Positions 15,925 through 24,034 of a stretch of DNA of 56,090 nt are shown here, piece after piece (position 1 is the first letter of the stretch; every line of letters begins with the position of its first letter). The position numbers and the translations under genes were made by a program. The stretch comes from an uncultured Alphaproteobacteria bacterium (GTDB lineage Bacteria; Pseudomonadota; Alphaproteobacteria; Paracaedibacterales; CAITNM01): contig CAITNM010000018.1 of NCBI GenBank assembly GCA_903893805.1, positions 1 to 56,090 of the forward strand, written 5' to 3'. The notes below the pieces were generated by a model. The model was not told the DNA's origin. It ran no database searches and worked only from the letters and a program-made list of their open reading frames with translations.

Positions 15925-16776
15925 GTGAAGAAAATATTAGGTGCCTTTTTTTATTTTGTGTTGATAAATGGGGTCGTATGGGGGCATATACTTCTACCTT
16001 TTCCACAAGATATTAAAGTTCTTTTAAAAGAGTATTCTCACTCAGTAAATGAATTTGGCAATTTATTGATTGATTGTGAAAAAGTAGACGCGACAACCTT
16101 GCTGCATTTGAGAAAAATCAAGGAAAGTATTGCTACAAATTGGAATAAGCGCGGAATTATTATTTCTATTCCTATAAGCGAGGGTGGTTTAGGATCTGCT
16201 ATTGAAGACATAGGTTTTGAGCTTTATGTCTTAGATTCAACTGATAAGAAAATTTCCTATATTTTTAGAAATAACCGCGATATTCCTAATATACGTGCTG
16301 GATATACCGCTGGTTCCATTTTTATTTATCGTTACCATCCCGTGACTAAAAAGAAAGAATTACTTGTTCTTAATGAGTATGACAAGGAGTTTTTGACTGT
16401 TCCCGCTGGGTGTTCTGCAAGAGGTGAGCTTATGATTGATACAGTCTTAAGAGAGACCGTTGAAGAGGTAGGAATTCATCTTACTAAAAAAGATATTCAC
16501 CTTGCTTTTGTAAATAATAAAGCGTACCAAAAAGATGGGGTTAATTTCGTAAACATGGGGTTTGAAACCATGCTCGCTGAAGAGGTTGATGTGCAAGTTG
16601 ATCACAACGAAGTGCTGGATTATGCTTGGGTTGAATTATCAAAGCTAAAAGACAAAGACTTTACGTTATTTGGAAAAAAACTTTTCTCTTTATATTATGA
16701 TTTTTTGTTTGAAGAGAAAGTTCCCGGGCGCCTTATTTCGATAGCGGATAATCACATGGCAGTATCAGTAAAATAA
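15925..16776 (+). CDS. Exported Nudix-domain protein
   Basis: A 283-aa protein (GTG start) with an N-terminal hydrophobic signal/anchor, MKKILGAFFYFVLINGVVWG, and a C-terminal Nudix domain. The Nudix box fits GX5EX7REUXEEXGU exactly, from GCSARGE through RETVEEVGI. Nudix enzymes hydrolyse nucleoside diphosphates linked to another moiety (NTPs, dinucleotides, ADP-ribose, NAD, alarmones) with Mg2+. The region before the box (about 25-125) is not recognised. An export signal on a Nudix enzyme is unusual, because substrates are cytosolic; a role outside the cell or in a host is inference. It stands alone between ubiG and divL. Confidence 0.8.
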   Translation: MKKILGAFFYFVLINGVVWGHILLPFPQDIKVLLKEYSHSVNEFGNLLIDCEKVDATTLLHLRKIKESIATNWNKRGIIISIPISEGGLGSAIEDIGFELYVLDSTDKKISYIFRNNRDIPNIRAGYTAGSIFIYRYHPVTKKKELLVLNEYDKEFLTVPAGCSARGELMIDTVLRETVEEVGIHLTKKDIHLAFVNNKAYQKDGVNFVNMGFETMLAEEVDVQVDHNEVLDYAWVELSKLKDKDFTLFGKKLFSLYYDFLFEEKVPGRLISIADNHMAVSVK

Positions 16777-16797
16777 AGCAATTTTACAGAGTGCCAC

Positions 16798-19158
16798 TTA
16801 AAGCAAAGGTGGTTGTTGTATTGGCAAATGGAGAATTACTTGGGTTCCCTCATTAACTTTTGAGGTGATATACACTTGACCTTGATGAAGCTCAATTAAT
16901 CGCTTTACTAATGGTAATCCTAGCCCTGCTCCTTTTTTTGTAGTGTGCAAACGTGACCCAGGCTCAAACATATCAAAAATCCTTTGTTGGTCTGTTGCGC
17001 TAATGCCTACTCCGCTATCTGAAACACATAGCCCAAGCATGTCTGGCTGATTTTCAACATTAAATGCAACAATGCCAATGCGTCCGCCAGGTAAGGTGAA
17101 TTTTAGAGCCTTACTTAATAAATTAAACATTACATGCTTCAGTCTCTTTTCATCACCGTTAAACATCTCAATATTAGTATTGTTAACAACTGATAACTCA
17201 ACTCCCTGGTCATAAGCACGATTTTTAATAAGAGCAGAGCATGATTCAAGAAAGCGTACTAGCTCAATTTCGTGGTAATGAAGTGCAAGCTTTCCTGCCT
17301 CTATACTTGCTAAATCGATCATATCACTAATTAACTGCATAAGTTTTTGACTAGATTCCGATATGCCTTGGCAATAATCAACTTGGCGTTCGTTCAATGG
17401 GCCAAAATACTGGTTACGTAAAATATCAATAAAGCCCGCGATGGTATTTAAAGGTGCACGCAATTCATACGAAACATGAGAAATAAAATCAGTTTTAAAT
17501 CGGTCTGCTTGTTCTAAAGCTTCGTTACGTTCTCTAATAGTTTGTTCGAATCTCCACCTATCAGAAATATCAACAAAGCTAAATAAGTGTGATCCATCGG
17601 GTAGAGGAATGTATGAAATCTGAATTTTTAAACTATTAACTGAATCAACTAATTCAGTGAATGGTCTGCGATTCTCGCATAATTCATGGATATGGTCCTT
17701 CCAGTATTTAAAGGATTCATCAAATAACAAAGGCTTTGCGGCTTGTAAAATATCAGTTACATGTGCGCCTGTTTTATATTGTTCTTCTGTAAGCTTTAAA
17801 AGCTTACTAAAGGCCTTGTTGCAAAGGCGTAAGCGCAAATCACTTCCGACTACTGCTAAGCCTTCATGTAGATTATCAATGGTTTCTTTTTGGACAGCTA
17901 AAAGAGTTTTGTATCCGCGTTCCAACGCTAATTTATCAGTAATGTCTTCAAAAATTAATAGAATTCCACCTAAAGCATGTGGAGATAATGTCATCTTTAA
18001 AAACGTGCCATCTGGTTGATGGTGAATTTCATGAATGGGTTCAAAAATGGTATTAAATAAAGAGTTACGCTTTTCTTTATGTTTAGGGAAATCATTAACT
18101 TCTTGCATTTTTCGACGTTTGCGCAAATCTTCTAAAACTTCTCCAAACCGCGGTCTGCTGTATAAAAATGCTTCCTGGAATTGAAATATTTTAAGATAGG
18201 CTGAGTTGAAATATTGAAGACGCGTATCTGCTCCATAAATTGCTATAGGGTTTGAAAGATTTTCTAAAATTTCACGTTGGGATTGATCATGACGCTGACG
18301 ATCTCCTTCCCATTGTTCTAGTTCTGTAATATCACGAGCGAACCCTATACTTCCTTTTTTAGGAATGGGAATCTCTTGAATTTCCAGCAATCTGCGTTGT
18401 CCATCTATGACAGCGTGCTGTTGAGTCATGGTTTGTTCTTTTAGATTATCTACTAAAACACCTGATGGTTTTTTAATTAATTCAATGCTCTCTGCTATAA
18501 TTCTTGACGGAGAAGTTTCAAGTGCCTTTGCATAAAAACTATTACAATGGCGAATGCGCCCCTGCAGATCTCTGAACCAAATGGCAATTGGGATATGCTC
18601 AACATACTGCCGAAGCATGTCTAATTCTTGTTCAAACTCTATAAATTGCCGCTGTTGACGCCGCAAATCACCTGAAGTAGCTGTGACATCTTGCAAACTC
18701 AAGATGATCATTTGTTTTATTGAATTAGGCTTTGTTGGAAAAATATGTTGATAGTGTTCAAATCCAATAAGTGTCCCATTCACAATTAATTCTCGTTCAT
18801 GAGGATGTTCAATTGTCAGTTGTAAGCTGAACTCTCCTCCATAAGCGTATAAGTGTTGTAGGGCACGCTGAAATTGGCTTAAAGATGATTGACCAAAAAG
18901 GCGAAATACATCTTGTAGTCCAAATGACCTATGGTCATCAATCCCAAGTAGCTTCAAAAAATTCTGTGATGTGATTACAAGGTCTTCACCTACATACCAG
19001 CTGCACCAAGAGAATGGTAAGTGATGAACCAGAATTCGGTGTGCACCCAGCTTTGCTTCAGCTATTTGCTTTTGAAAATGAATACGTCTATAGCCAATCC
19101 CTAAAATGACTAGAGCAATGAGAAGAGTAAAAATGATGGGCATCGAGAGTTCAGTCAA
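16798..19158 (-). CDS. divL: DivL-type multi-PAS pseudo-histidine kinase with Tyr phosphoacceptor
   Basis: Membrane-anchored sensor kinase homologue, 786 aa: one N-terminal transmembrane segment (about 7-23), several PAS domains (about 45-160, 185-285, 300-400, 425-535), a DHp domain from about 550 and a HATPase domain to 780. The H-box reads HVSYELRAPLNT, with Tyr564 where the phosphorylatable His should be. That is the hallmark of DivL, which in Caulobacter controls CckA and thereby CtrA. The ATP lid is preserved (DSGVGIS, GAGLGLPLV), but the N-box has Lys683 (NLLSKALKFT) in place of the Mg2+-binding Asn, so catalysis is doubtful. It is divergent from mucR. Confidence 0.85.
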   Translation of the reverse strand: MTELSMPIIFTLLIALVILGIGYRRIHFQKQIAEAKLGAHRILVHHLPFSWCSWYVGEDLVITSQNFLKLLGIDDHRSFGLQDVFRLFGQSSLSQFQRALQHLYAYGGEFSLQLTIEHPHERELIVNGTLIGFEHYQHIFPTKPNSIKQMIILSLQDVTATSGDLRRQQRQFIEFEQELDMLRQYVEHIPIAIWFRDLQGRIRHCNSFYAKALETSPSRIIAESIELIKKPSGVLVDNLKEQTMTQQHAVIDGQRRLLEIQEIPIPKKGSIGFARDITELEQWEGDRQRHDQSQREILENLSNPIAIYGADTRLQYFNSAYLKIFQFQEAFLYSRPRFGEVLEDLRKRRKMQEVNDFPKHKEKRNSLFNTIFEPIHEIHHQPDGTFLKMTLSPHALGGILLIFEDITDKLALERGYKTLLAVQKETIDNLHEGLAVVGSDLRLRLCNKAFSKLLKLTEEQYKTGAHVTDILQAAKPLLFDESFKYWKDHIHELCENRRPFTELVDSVNSLKIQISYIPLPDGSHLFSFVDISDRWRFEQTIRERNEALEQADRFKTDFISHVSYELRAPLNTIAGFIDILRNQYFGPLNERQVDYCQGISESSQKLMQLISDMIDLASIEAGKLALHYHEIELVRFLESCSALIKNRAYDQGVELSVVNNTNIEMFNGDEKRLKHVMFNLLSKALKFTLPGGRIGIVAFNVENQPDMLGLCVSDSGVGISATDQQRIFDMFEPGSRLHTTKKGAGLGLPLVKRLIELHQGQVYITSKVNEGTQVILHLPIQQPPLL

Positions 19159-19457
19159 AATTAACAGATGCTTTTTTATTTATCCTAGCTTGGCATTCGG
19201 CCCTTGCAAAGAGGGTCAAATGCCACGCTACAAAAATTTGGCTTTTCTTCTTTCTGTATAGTTATTATCTTCTTTGGTTCCTCTACAAAAGTCTTGCAAT
19301 ATGAGCAATTAACATGAAATCAGTTATTGCATGTAGTGCAAAGGATTAATCATTTCCATTCAAAAATTAAAAAAACTCTATTATTGAAAAAATAGATTGC
19401 GTTTTTAATTGAGAGTAACTATAAGTGTAACATGTTTAAATAATAAATAGGTTATGT
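19159..19457. promoter_or_regulatory. Divergent divL/mucR intergenic region with 35-bp hairpin at 19191-19225
   Basis: This 299-bp region lies between two divergent regulators and must hold both promoters. On the divL side a 35-bp inverted repeat (TGGCATT ... AATGCCA enclosing GGCCCTT/GAGGGTC) would form a strong stem-loop in the divL 5' leader. It is not followed by a T tract in either direction, so it looks regulatory rather than a terminator. The mucR side is AT-rich. MucR-family proteins bind AT-rich DNA and often repress themselves, so autoregulation here is plausible but unproven. Confidence 0.5.
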
Positions 19458-19934
19458 ATGACTGAATCAACAACTCAACTCGACGTCCTTAACATTACTG
19501 CTGACATAGTATGTGCTTACATCAGTAACAATTCTGTAGAAGTTGCAGATATCCAAGGCATTATGCAAAAAGTACATACTGCAGTGCAAGATTTAGCGCG
19601 CCACGGCCATGGTTTCCGTAAATCTGGGCCACTTGTTCCTGCTGTACCAATTGAAGATTCCATAAAGGATGATTACATTGTTTGCTTAGAAGATGGCAAA
19701 AAGCTTCAAATGTTAAAGCGTCACTTAAATACAGTTTATAAAATGAGTATTGATGAATACAGAGAACGTTGGGGCTTGGCTCCTGATTATCCTGTGGTTG
19801 CTCCAAACTATGCACGTCGTCGTAGTCAAATTGCTAAGAATACAGGTCTTGGTCAAACAGGACGCCGTAAACGCGTGCAGTTTATCGATCAATCAAGTGG
19901 TGCTATTAGCCAAGTTGCTGCCGTTTCTAAATAA
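19458..19934 (+). CDS. mucR: MucR/Ros-family transcriptional regulator
   Basis: Alphaproteobacterial zinc-finger-type DNA-binding regulator of 158 aa, normal length. The helical N-terminal oligomerisation part (about 1-50) is followed by the DNA-binding domain with IVCLEDGKKLQMLKRHL and the conserved MSIDEYRERWGLAPDYPVVAPNY in separate steps. Zinc ligands appear as C76, D79 and H89, but the last ligand His expected near position 93 is Val. The site is therefore incomplete, as in some zinc-less members of the family. In Caulobacter and rhizobia MucR silences AT-rich genes and represses ctrA. It precedes miaB by 3 bp. Confidence 0.9.
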   Translation: MTESTTQLDVLNITADIVCAYISNNSVEVADIQGIMQKVHTAVQDLARHGHGFRKSGPLVPAVPIEDSIKDDYIVCLEDGKKLQMLKRHLNTVYKMSIDEYRERWGLAPDYPVVAPNYARRRSQIAKNTGLGQTGRRKRVQFIDQSSGAISQVAAVSK

Positions 19935-19937
19935 GGC

Positions 19938-21293
19938 ATGAGTCCTAATTTAAAAAAGGTTTATATAAAGAGCTACGGCTGTCAGATGAACGTCTATGAC
20001 GGGCAGAAGATGGCCGATTTGCTTAAGCCTCATGGCTATCGAATTACGGAAATATCCGAAGATGCTGATGTTTCTATTCTAAATACCTGTCACATTCGTG
20101 AAAAAGCAGAACATAAAGTTTTTTCTGACTTGGGTCGCTTACATGCTGTAAAAAAAGATCGAAAAAGCCGCGATGATGATCGCGATATGATCATCGCTGT
20201 TGGTGGTTGCGTTGGTCAAGCAGAAGGCGAAGAAATCACCAGACAAGCTCCTTATGTAGATATGGTTTTTGGCCCTCAAAGTTACCACCGTTTGCCTGAA
20301 ATGTTGGCTCAGATTGAGCAAAAAATAAAAGGCAAACGTAAAAAAATAGTCGATACTCAGTTTCCTGCGATAAGCAAATTTGACTTTCTTCCATCAGCTA
20401 GTGAAACTCCGGTGAATGCTTTTCTTGTCGTGCAAGAAGGTTGTGATAAATTTTGTCATTTCTGCGTAGTTCCTTATACGCGTGGCGCTGAATATTCAAG
20501 GTCAGCTAAAACGATCTTGCAGGAAGCAAAACATTTACTTGCATTGGGCGCTAAGGAGATTACTCTGCTTGGGCAAAATGTAAATGGCTACCATGGTGAA
20601 GGACTCGATGGCGGTGAGTGGTCACTTGGGCGTTTGATTTATGCTCTTGCTGAGTTAGATGGCATAAAACGTATCCGCTATACAACGTCTCATCCTCTTG
20701 ATATGCATGATGAGCTGTATGATGCCCATCGTGATGTTGAACAGCTTATGCCTTTTTTGCATCTCCCGGTTCAATCGGGCAGTGATCTTATCCTTGATGC
20801 TATGAACCGAAAACATACTGTGGCTGAGTATTTAAAGATAATAGAGAAACTGCGTGCAGCACGTCCTGACATAGGATTTTCATCAGACTTTATTGCTGGA
20901 TACCCAGGAGAAACTGCCAAAGATCATCAAGACACTCTTGAGTTGATTAAAAATGTTGGATACGCCCAAGCTTATTCTTTTAAATACAGCCCTAGGCCAG
21001 GAACTCCAGCAAGCATTTTGCAAACTCAAGTTCCAGAGGATATAAAATCAACACGTTTAGCCGAGCTTCAAGATTTGGTTAACGTACAGCAGATAGCATT
21101 TAATCAATCCATGGTTGGAAAAACGTTGGAAGTTTTATTTGATCGCGAAGGTAAGTTGCCAGGACAAGTCCTTGGAAAAACTGCTTACATGCAATCAGTA
21201 ACACTTAATGGTGACTCTTCATTATTTGGTAACTTATTAAGCGTTAAGATAAAACATGGACATGGAAATAGCTTGAGCGGAGAGCGTCTTTGA
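19938..21293 (+). CDS. miaB: tRNA-2-methylthio-N6-dimethylallyladenosine synthase
   Basis: Radical-SAM methylthiotransferase that modifies A37 of tRNAs reading UNN codons. The N-terminal UPF0004 domain has the three auxiliary cluster cysteines (SYGCQMN, NTCHIREKA, GGCVGQ). The radical-SAM CxxxCxxC is CDKFCHFC, and a TRAM domain occupies the last 60-70 residues. 451 aa, standard. It is the first gene of the miaB-phoH-ybeY-corC run, a widely conserved alphaproteobacterial cluster, and overlaps phoH. Confidence 0.95.
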   Translation: MSPNLKKVYIKSYGCQMNVYDGQKMADLLKPHGYRITEISEDADVSILNTCHIREKAEHKVFSDLGRLHAVKKDRKSRDDDRDMIIAVGGCVGQAEGEEITRQAPYVDMVFGPQSYHRLPEMLAQIEQKIKGKRKKIVDTQFPAISKFDFLPSASETPVNAFLVVQEGCDKFCHFCVVPYTRGAEYSRSAKTILQEAKHLLALGAKEITLLGQNVNGYHGEGLDGGEWSLGRLIYALAELDGIKRIRYTTSHPLDMHDELYDAHRDVEQLMPFLHLPVQSGSDLILDAMNRKHTVAEYLKIIEKLRAARPDIGFSSDFIAGYPGETAKDHQDTLELIKNVGYAQAYSFKYSPRPGTPASILQTQVPEDIKSTRLAELQDLVNVQQIAFNQSMVGKTLEVLFDREGKLPGQVLGKTAYMQSVTLNGDSSLFGNLLSVKIKHGHGNSLSGERL

Positions 21294-22279
21294 GCGATCA
21301 CAATAACACGAAGCAGCTAGAATTTTCTGATAATACTCTATTCTCTCAGCTTGTTGGACCAGGAGACGCAAATATTACTCAAATTGAAAATCGTTTTGGG
21401 GTAACTATTGCTGCGCGTGGTAATCAAATTTCAATAAGCGGAGCTGATGCAGATGATATTGGTTATGCAAAAAATACGTTGCAATATCTCTATGCGGAAT
21501 TGACCAAGGGTCAAGTCATTGATGCTCAAAGTATTGAAGATGCTATTCGCACTGTGGGCAGCTCGGTAAGTTTGCAGCATCACGATACAAATGTCTCGAA
21601 TGGAAAAATTAGTATTGCGACCAAACGAAAAATGATTTTTCCTCGTTCTGCCAATCAGAGCGAATATCTTAGCGCTATGCAAAACAAAGATATGACCTTT
21701 GGAATTGGTCCTGCAGGCACGGGAAAAACCTACCTTGCTGTGGCAGTTGGAGTATCAATGCTGATTGCTGGAAAAATTGATAAAATTATTTTAACGCGCC
21801 CGGCTGTTGAAGCTGGTGAAAAACTTGGGTTTTTGCCAGGTGACATGCGAGAGAAAGTTGACCCATATTTGCGCCCTCTTTACGATGCTATGCATGATAT
21901 GCTCCCAGCAGAACAAGTTGAACGACGGCTTACAAACGGTGAAATAGAAATTGCTCCTCTTGCCTTTATGCGTGGACGCACCTTGTCTAATGCTTTTGTT
22001 ATACTGGATGAAGCCCAAAATACAACGCCAGTCCAAATGAAAATGTTCTTAACAAGACTTGGAAACAATGCGCGTATGGTTATTACCGGTGATCTTTCTC
22101 AGATTGATTTGCCAAACGGTATAGAATCAGGCTTAAACGAAGCAGCAAGAATTTTAAAAAATATTCCTGATATTGCTTTTATTACTTTTGATGAAGATGA
22201 CATTGTTCGGCACCCAATTGTCTCTAAAATTGTCGTGGCTTACGATAAGGAAACGAAACTGAGAAATGCACGACGATAG
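21290..22279 (+). CDS. ybeZ: PhoH family ATPase (YbeZ)
   Basis: Cytoplasmic P-loop ATPase of the PhoH family, functionally linked to YbeY in ribosome/RNA metabolism. The 329-aa protein has an N-terminal KH-like segment (about 15-75) and the ATPase core with Walker A GPAGTGKT, the ILTRPAVEAGEKLGFLPGD block, Walker B FVILDEAQN and the TGDLSQIDLP motif. The start is TTG at 21290 overlapping the miaB stop, with GGAGAG upstream. Its end overlaps the ybeY start by 14 bp. Confidence 0.92.
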   Translation: MSDHNNTKQLEFSDNTLFSQLVGPGDANITQIENRFGVTIAARGNQISISGADADDIGYAKNTLQYLYAELTKGQVIDAQSIEDAIRTVGSSVSLQHHDTNVSNGKISIATKRKMIFPRSANQSEYLSAMQNKDMTFGIGPAGTGKTYLAVAVGVSMLIAGKIDKIILTRPAVEAGEKLGFLPGDMREKVDPYLRPLYDAMHDMLPAEQVERRLTNGEIEIAPLAFMRGRTLSNAFVILDEAQNTTPVQMKMFLTRLGNNARMVITGDLSQIDLPNGIESGLNEAARILKNIPDIAFITFDEDDIVRHPIVSKIVVAYDKETKLRNARR

Positions 22280-22775
22280 TAGCAACCTTGATGTATTAAT
22301 TGATATTGACGATGATCGGTGGCTTGAATGGTATACGCCAGACCAGTGGCATGTTCTGCTACATAAAATCATCCAGCGAGTAATAGAAAATATTAAAATA
22401 CAAACAAAGGTTGAGGTCAGCATTCTTCTTACAAATAATGACGAAATTCATGCTTTAAATCTTGAATACCGCGGTAAAGACAAACCAACTAACGTATTGT
22501 CATTTTCAAGCTTAAGCGAGGAAGAGCTTCGTTTTTTGCCTAAATCTCATCCTTACCCTATTATGTTGGGAGATTTGGTATTCGCATTTGAAACTTTACT
22601 TGAAGAAGTAAAGATTGAAAAAAAACCTTTCTTAGATCACTTTAATCATTTAGTTGTTCATGGTATGTTGCACCTGTTAGGGCACGATCACGAATCTGAT
22701 GATGAAGAAGAATGCATGAAAGAAAAAGAAATAATGATCTTACGATCCTTAAACGTTAACAACCCTTATCAATAG
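22266..22775 (+). CDS. ybeY: Endoribonuclease YbeY
   Basis: Zinc-dependent endoribonuclease for 16S rRNA 3'-end maturation and 70S quality control. The 169-aa protein has the signature HGMLHLLGHDH supplying three His zinc ligands, and the upstream YRGKDKPTNVLSF block. It overlaps phoH and is followed 2 bp later by corC, the canonical order. Confidence 0.94.
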   Translation: MHDDSSNLDVLIDIDDDRWLEWYTPDQWHVLLHKIIQRVIENIKIQTKVEVSILLTNNDEIHALNLEYRGKDKPTNVLSFSSLSEEELRFLPKSHPYPIMLGDLVFAFETLLEEVKIEKKPFLDHFNHLVVHGMLHLLGHDHESDDEEECMKEKEIMILRSLNVNNPYQ

Positions 22776-22777
22776 TT

Positions 22778-23593
22778 ATGATAATCAAAAATTTAATAAA
22801 ATTATTTAAAAAATCTGAGCCAGAGACGCTTCGTGGGACAATTGAAGAACTCATTGAAGAGAGTGAAGAAGAAGAGCCGACGATAGAATCCGGTGAGCGA
22901 GCACTTTTAGAAAACGTCTTGAATATGCGTGAGCTAACCGCTCAAGACGTGATGATTCCAAGGGCAGATATTATTTCGTCTTGTATTACCGGTGATGCGG
23001 ATGAAATGATTCAATTAATGGTCAAAAATAATTTAAGTTTTTTGCCTATTTGTAGTGACACCCTTGATCATATCGTTGGGGTTATACACATAAAAGACGT
23101 TCTTTCCTGGCTTCAAAGTGGACGACAAATGCCAATCAAACATCTGGTAAAAGATGTATTGTTTATAGCACCTTCCATGCGCACTCTTGATCTTTTGGTG
23201 CAAATGAGAGAATCTGCTTCGCGTATTGCTTTCGTTGTTGATGAATACGGTGGAATAGATGGGTTAGTGACATTCTCAAATGTTATTAGTGAAGTGATTG
23301 GCGATATCCAAGATGCCACCGAAGTTGAAGATACAAAGCAAATTGAAATTAAAGCTGATGGTACTGTCATAACCGACGGTCGTGTGCCTTTAGAAGAACT
23401 TCAAGAAGTATTAGGTAGCTTTCCTATGCTAAGCATAGAGGATGACGACATTGACACAATTGGTGGTTTGGTTGTCTTCTTAGCAGGTCGTGTTCCTGTG
23501 CGCGGAGAAATTATTCGCCACCCAGAAGGTGGTGAATTTGAAGTGCTGGAAGCTGACCCGCGTCGCATTCGTCGCTTAAAAATGCGCCCTTAA
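22778..23593 (+). CDS. corC: CorC/TlyC-type CBS-domain protein
   Basis: Soluble protein (271 aa) with two CBS domains (about 65-185) and a C-terminal CorC_HlyC domain (about 195-270, including IDTIGGLVV and GEIIRHPEGGEFEVLEADPRR). The family is implicated in Mg2+/Co2+ homeostasis; names such as 'hemolysin' are historical. The acidic N-terminus (EELIEESEEEEPT) precedes VMIPRADI. It lacks the transmembrane DUF21 domain of longer relatives. It is last in the miaB-phoH-ybeY-corC run; the lnt gene often found next is missing. Confidence 0.9.
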   Translation: MIIKNLIKLFKKSEPETLRGTIEELIEESEEEEPTIESGERALLENVLNMRELTAQDVMIPRADIISSCITGDADEMIQLMVKNNLSFLPICSDTLDHIVGVIHIKDVLSWLQSGRQMPIKHLVKDVLFIAPSMRTLDLLVQMRESASRIAFVVDEYGGIDGLVTFSNVISEVIGDIQDATEVEDTKQIEIKADGTVITDGRVPLEELQEVLGSFPMLSIEDDDIDTIGGLVVFLAGRVPVRGEIIRHPEGGEFEVLEADPRRIRRLKMRP

Positions 23594-23680
23594 AACAGCT
23601 TTTGTAGATTTTTTAATATTATTGGGAAAACGAAAAAAAATTCCTACATATAAGTTATCAAATATAACACATGAAGTATT

Positions 23681-24034
23681 ATGCGTTTTTTGTTAATTTT
23701 ATTTTTCTTGTTTCCATTAATGGCTGATGATTTTTCGGAAGAAATTATTCTTGAGGAAGAAGAGGTTGAGCACTGTGCGCTAAATTGTACTCAATCATCT
23801 GCACCATCAGATACAGCAGAATCAAAGGAAAAAGCTGCTAGTGGATCAGCAAGAACTGTTAGCTCAGCTAAGCTAGAAAAAAACGAACTACAACCTCTTA
23901 TTTTTTTACCCAAACTGTCTTTAGGGCAACTATCCATACAACCATTGCCCAAGCTTGGTGAAGTAACGCTACAACTAATGGAACTTGTAGAAGAAGCGTT
24001 GAAACCCCTAAAATCACTTGAAGTGCTATTTTAA
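23681..24034 (+). CDS. Small exported protein overlapping ctaA 3' end
   Basis: A possible 117-aa protein with a convincing signal peptide (MRFLLILFFLFPLMADDF). An acidic stretch (EEIILEEEEVEH), a Ser/Ala/Lys-rich linker and a Leu/Pro-rich end (LPKLSLGQLSIQPLPKLGEV) follow. I recognise no family. Its last 137 bp run antisense to the ctaA 3' end, so the tail may be constrained by that gene. The first two-thirds lie in otherwise empty sequence and look coding. It resembles other short exported proteins of the window in style only. Confidence 0.5.
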   Translation: MRFLLILFFLFPLMADDFSEEIILEEEEVEHCALNCTQSSAPSDTAESKEKAASGSARTVSSAKLEKNELQPLIFLPKLSLGQLSIQPLPKLGEVTLQLMELVEEALKPLKSLEVLF

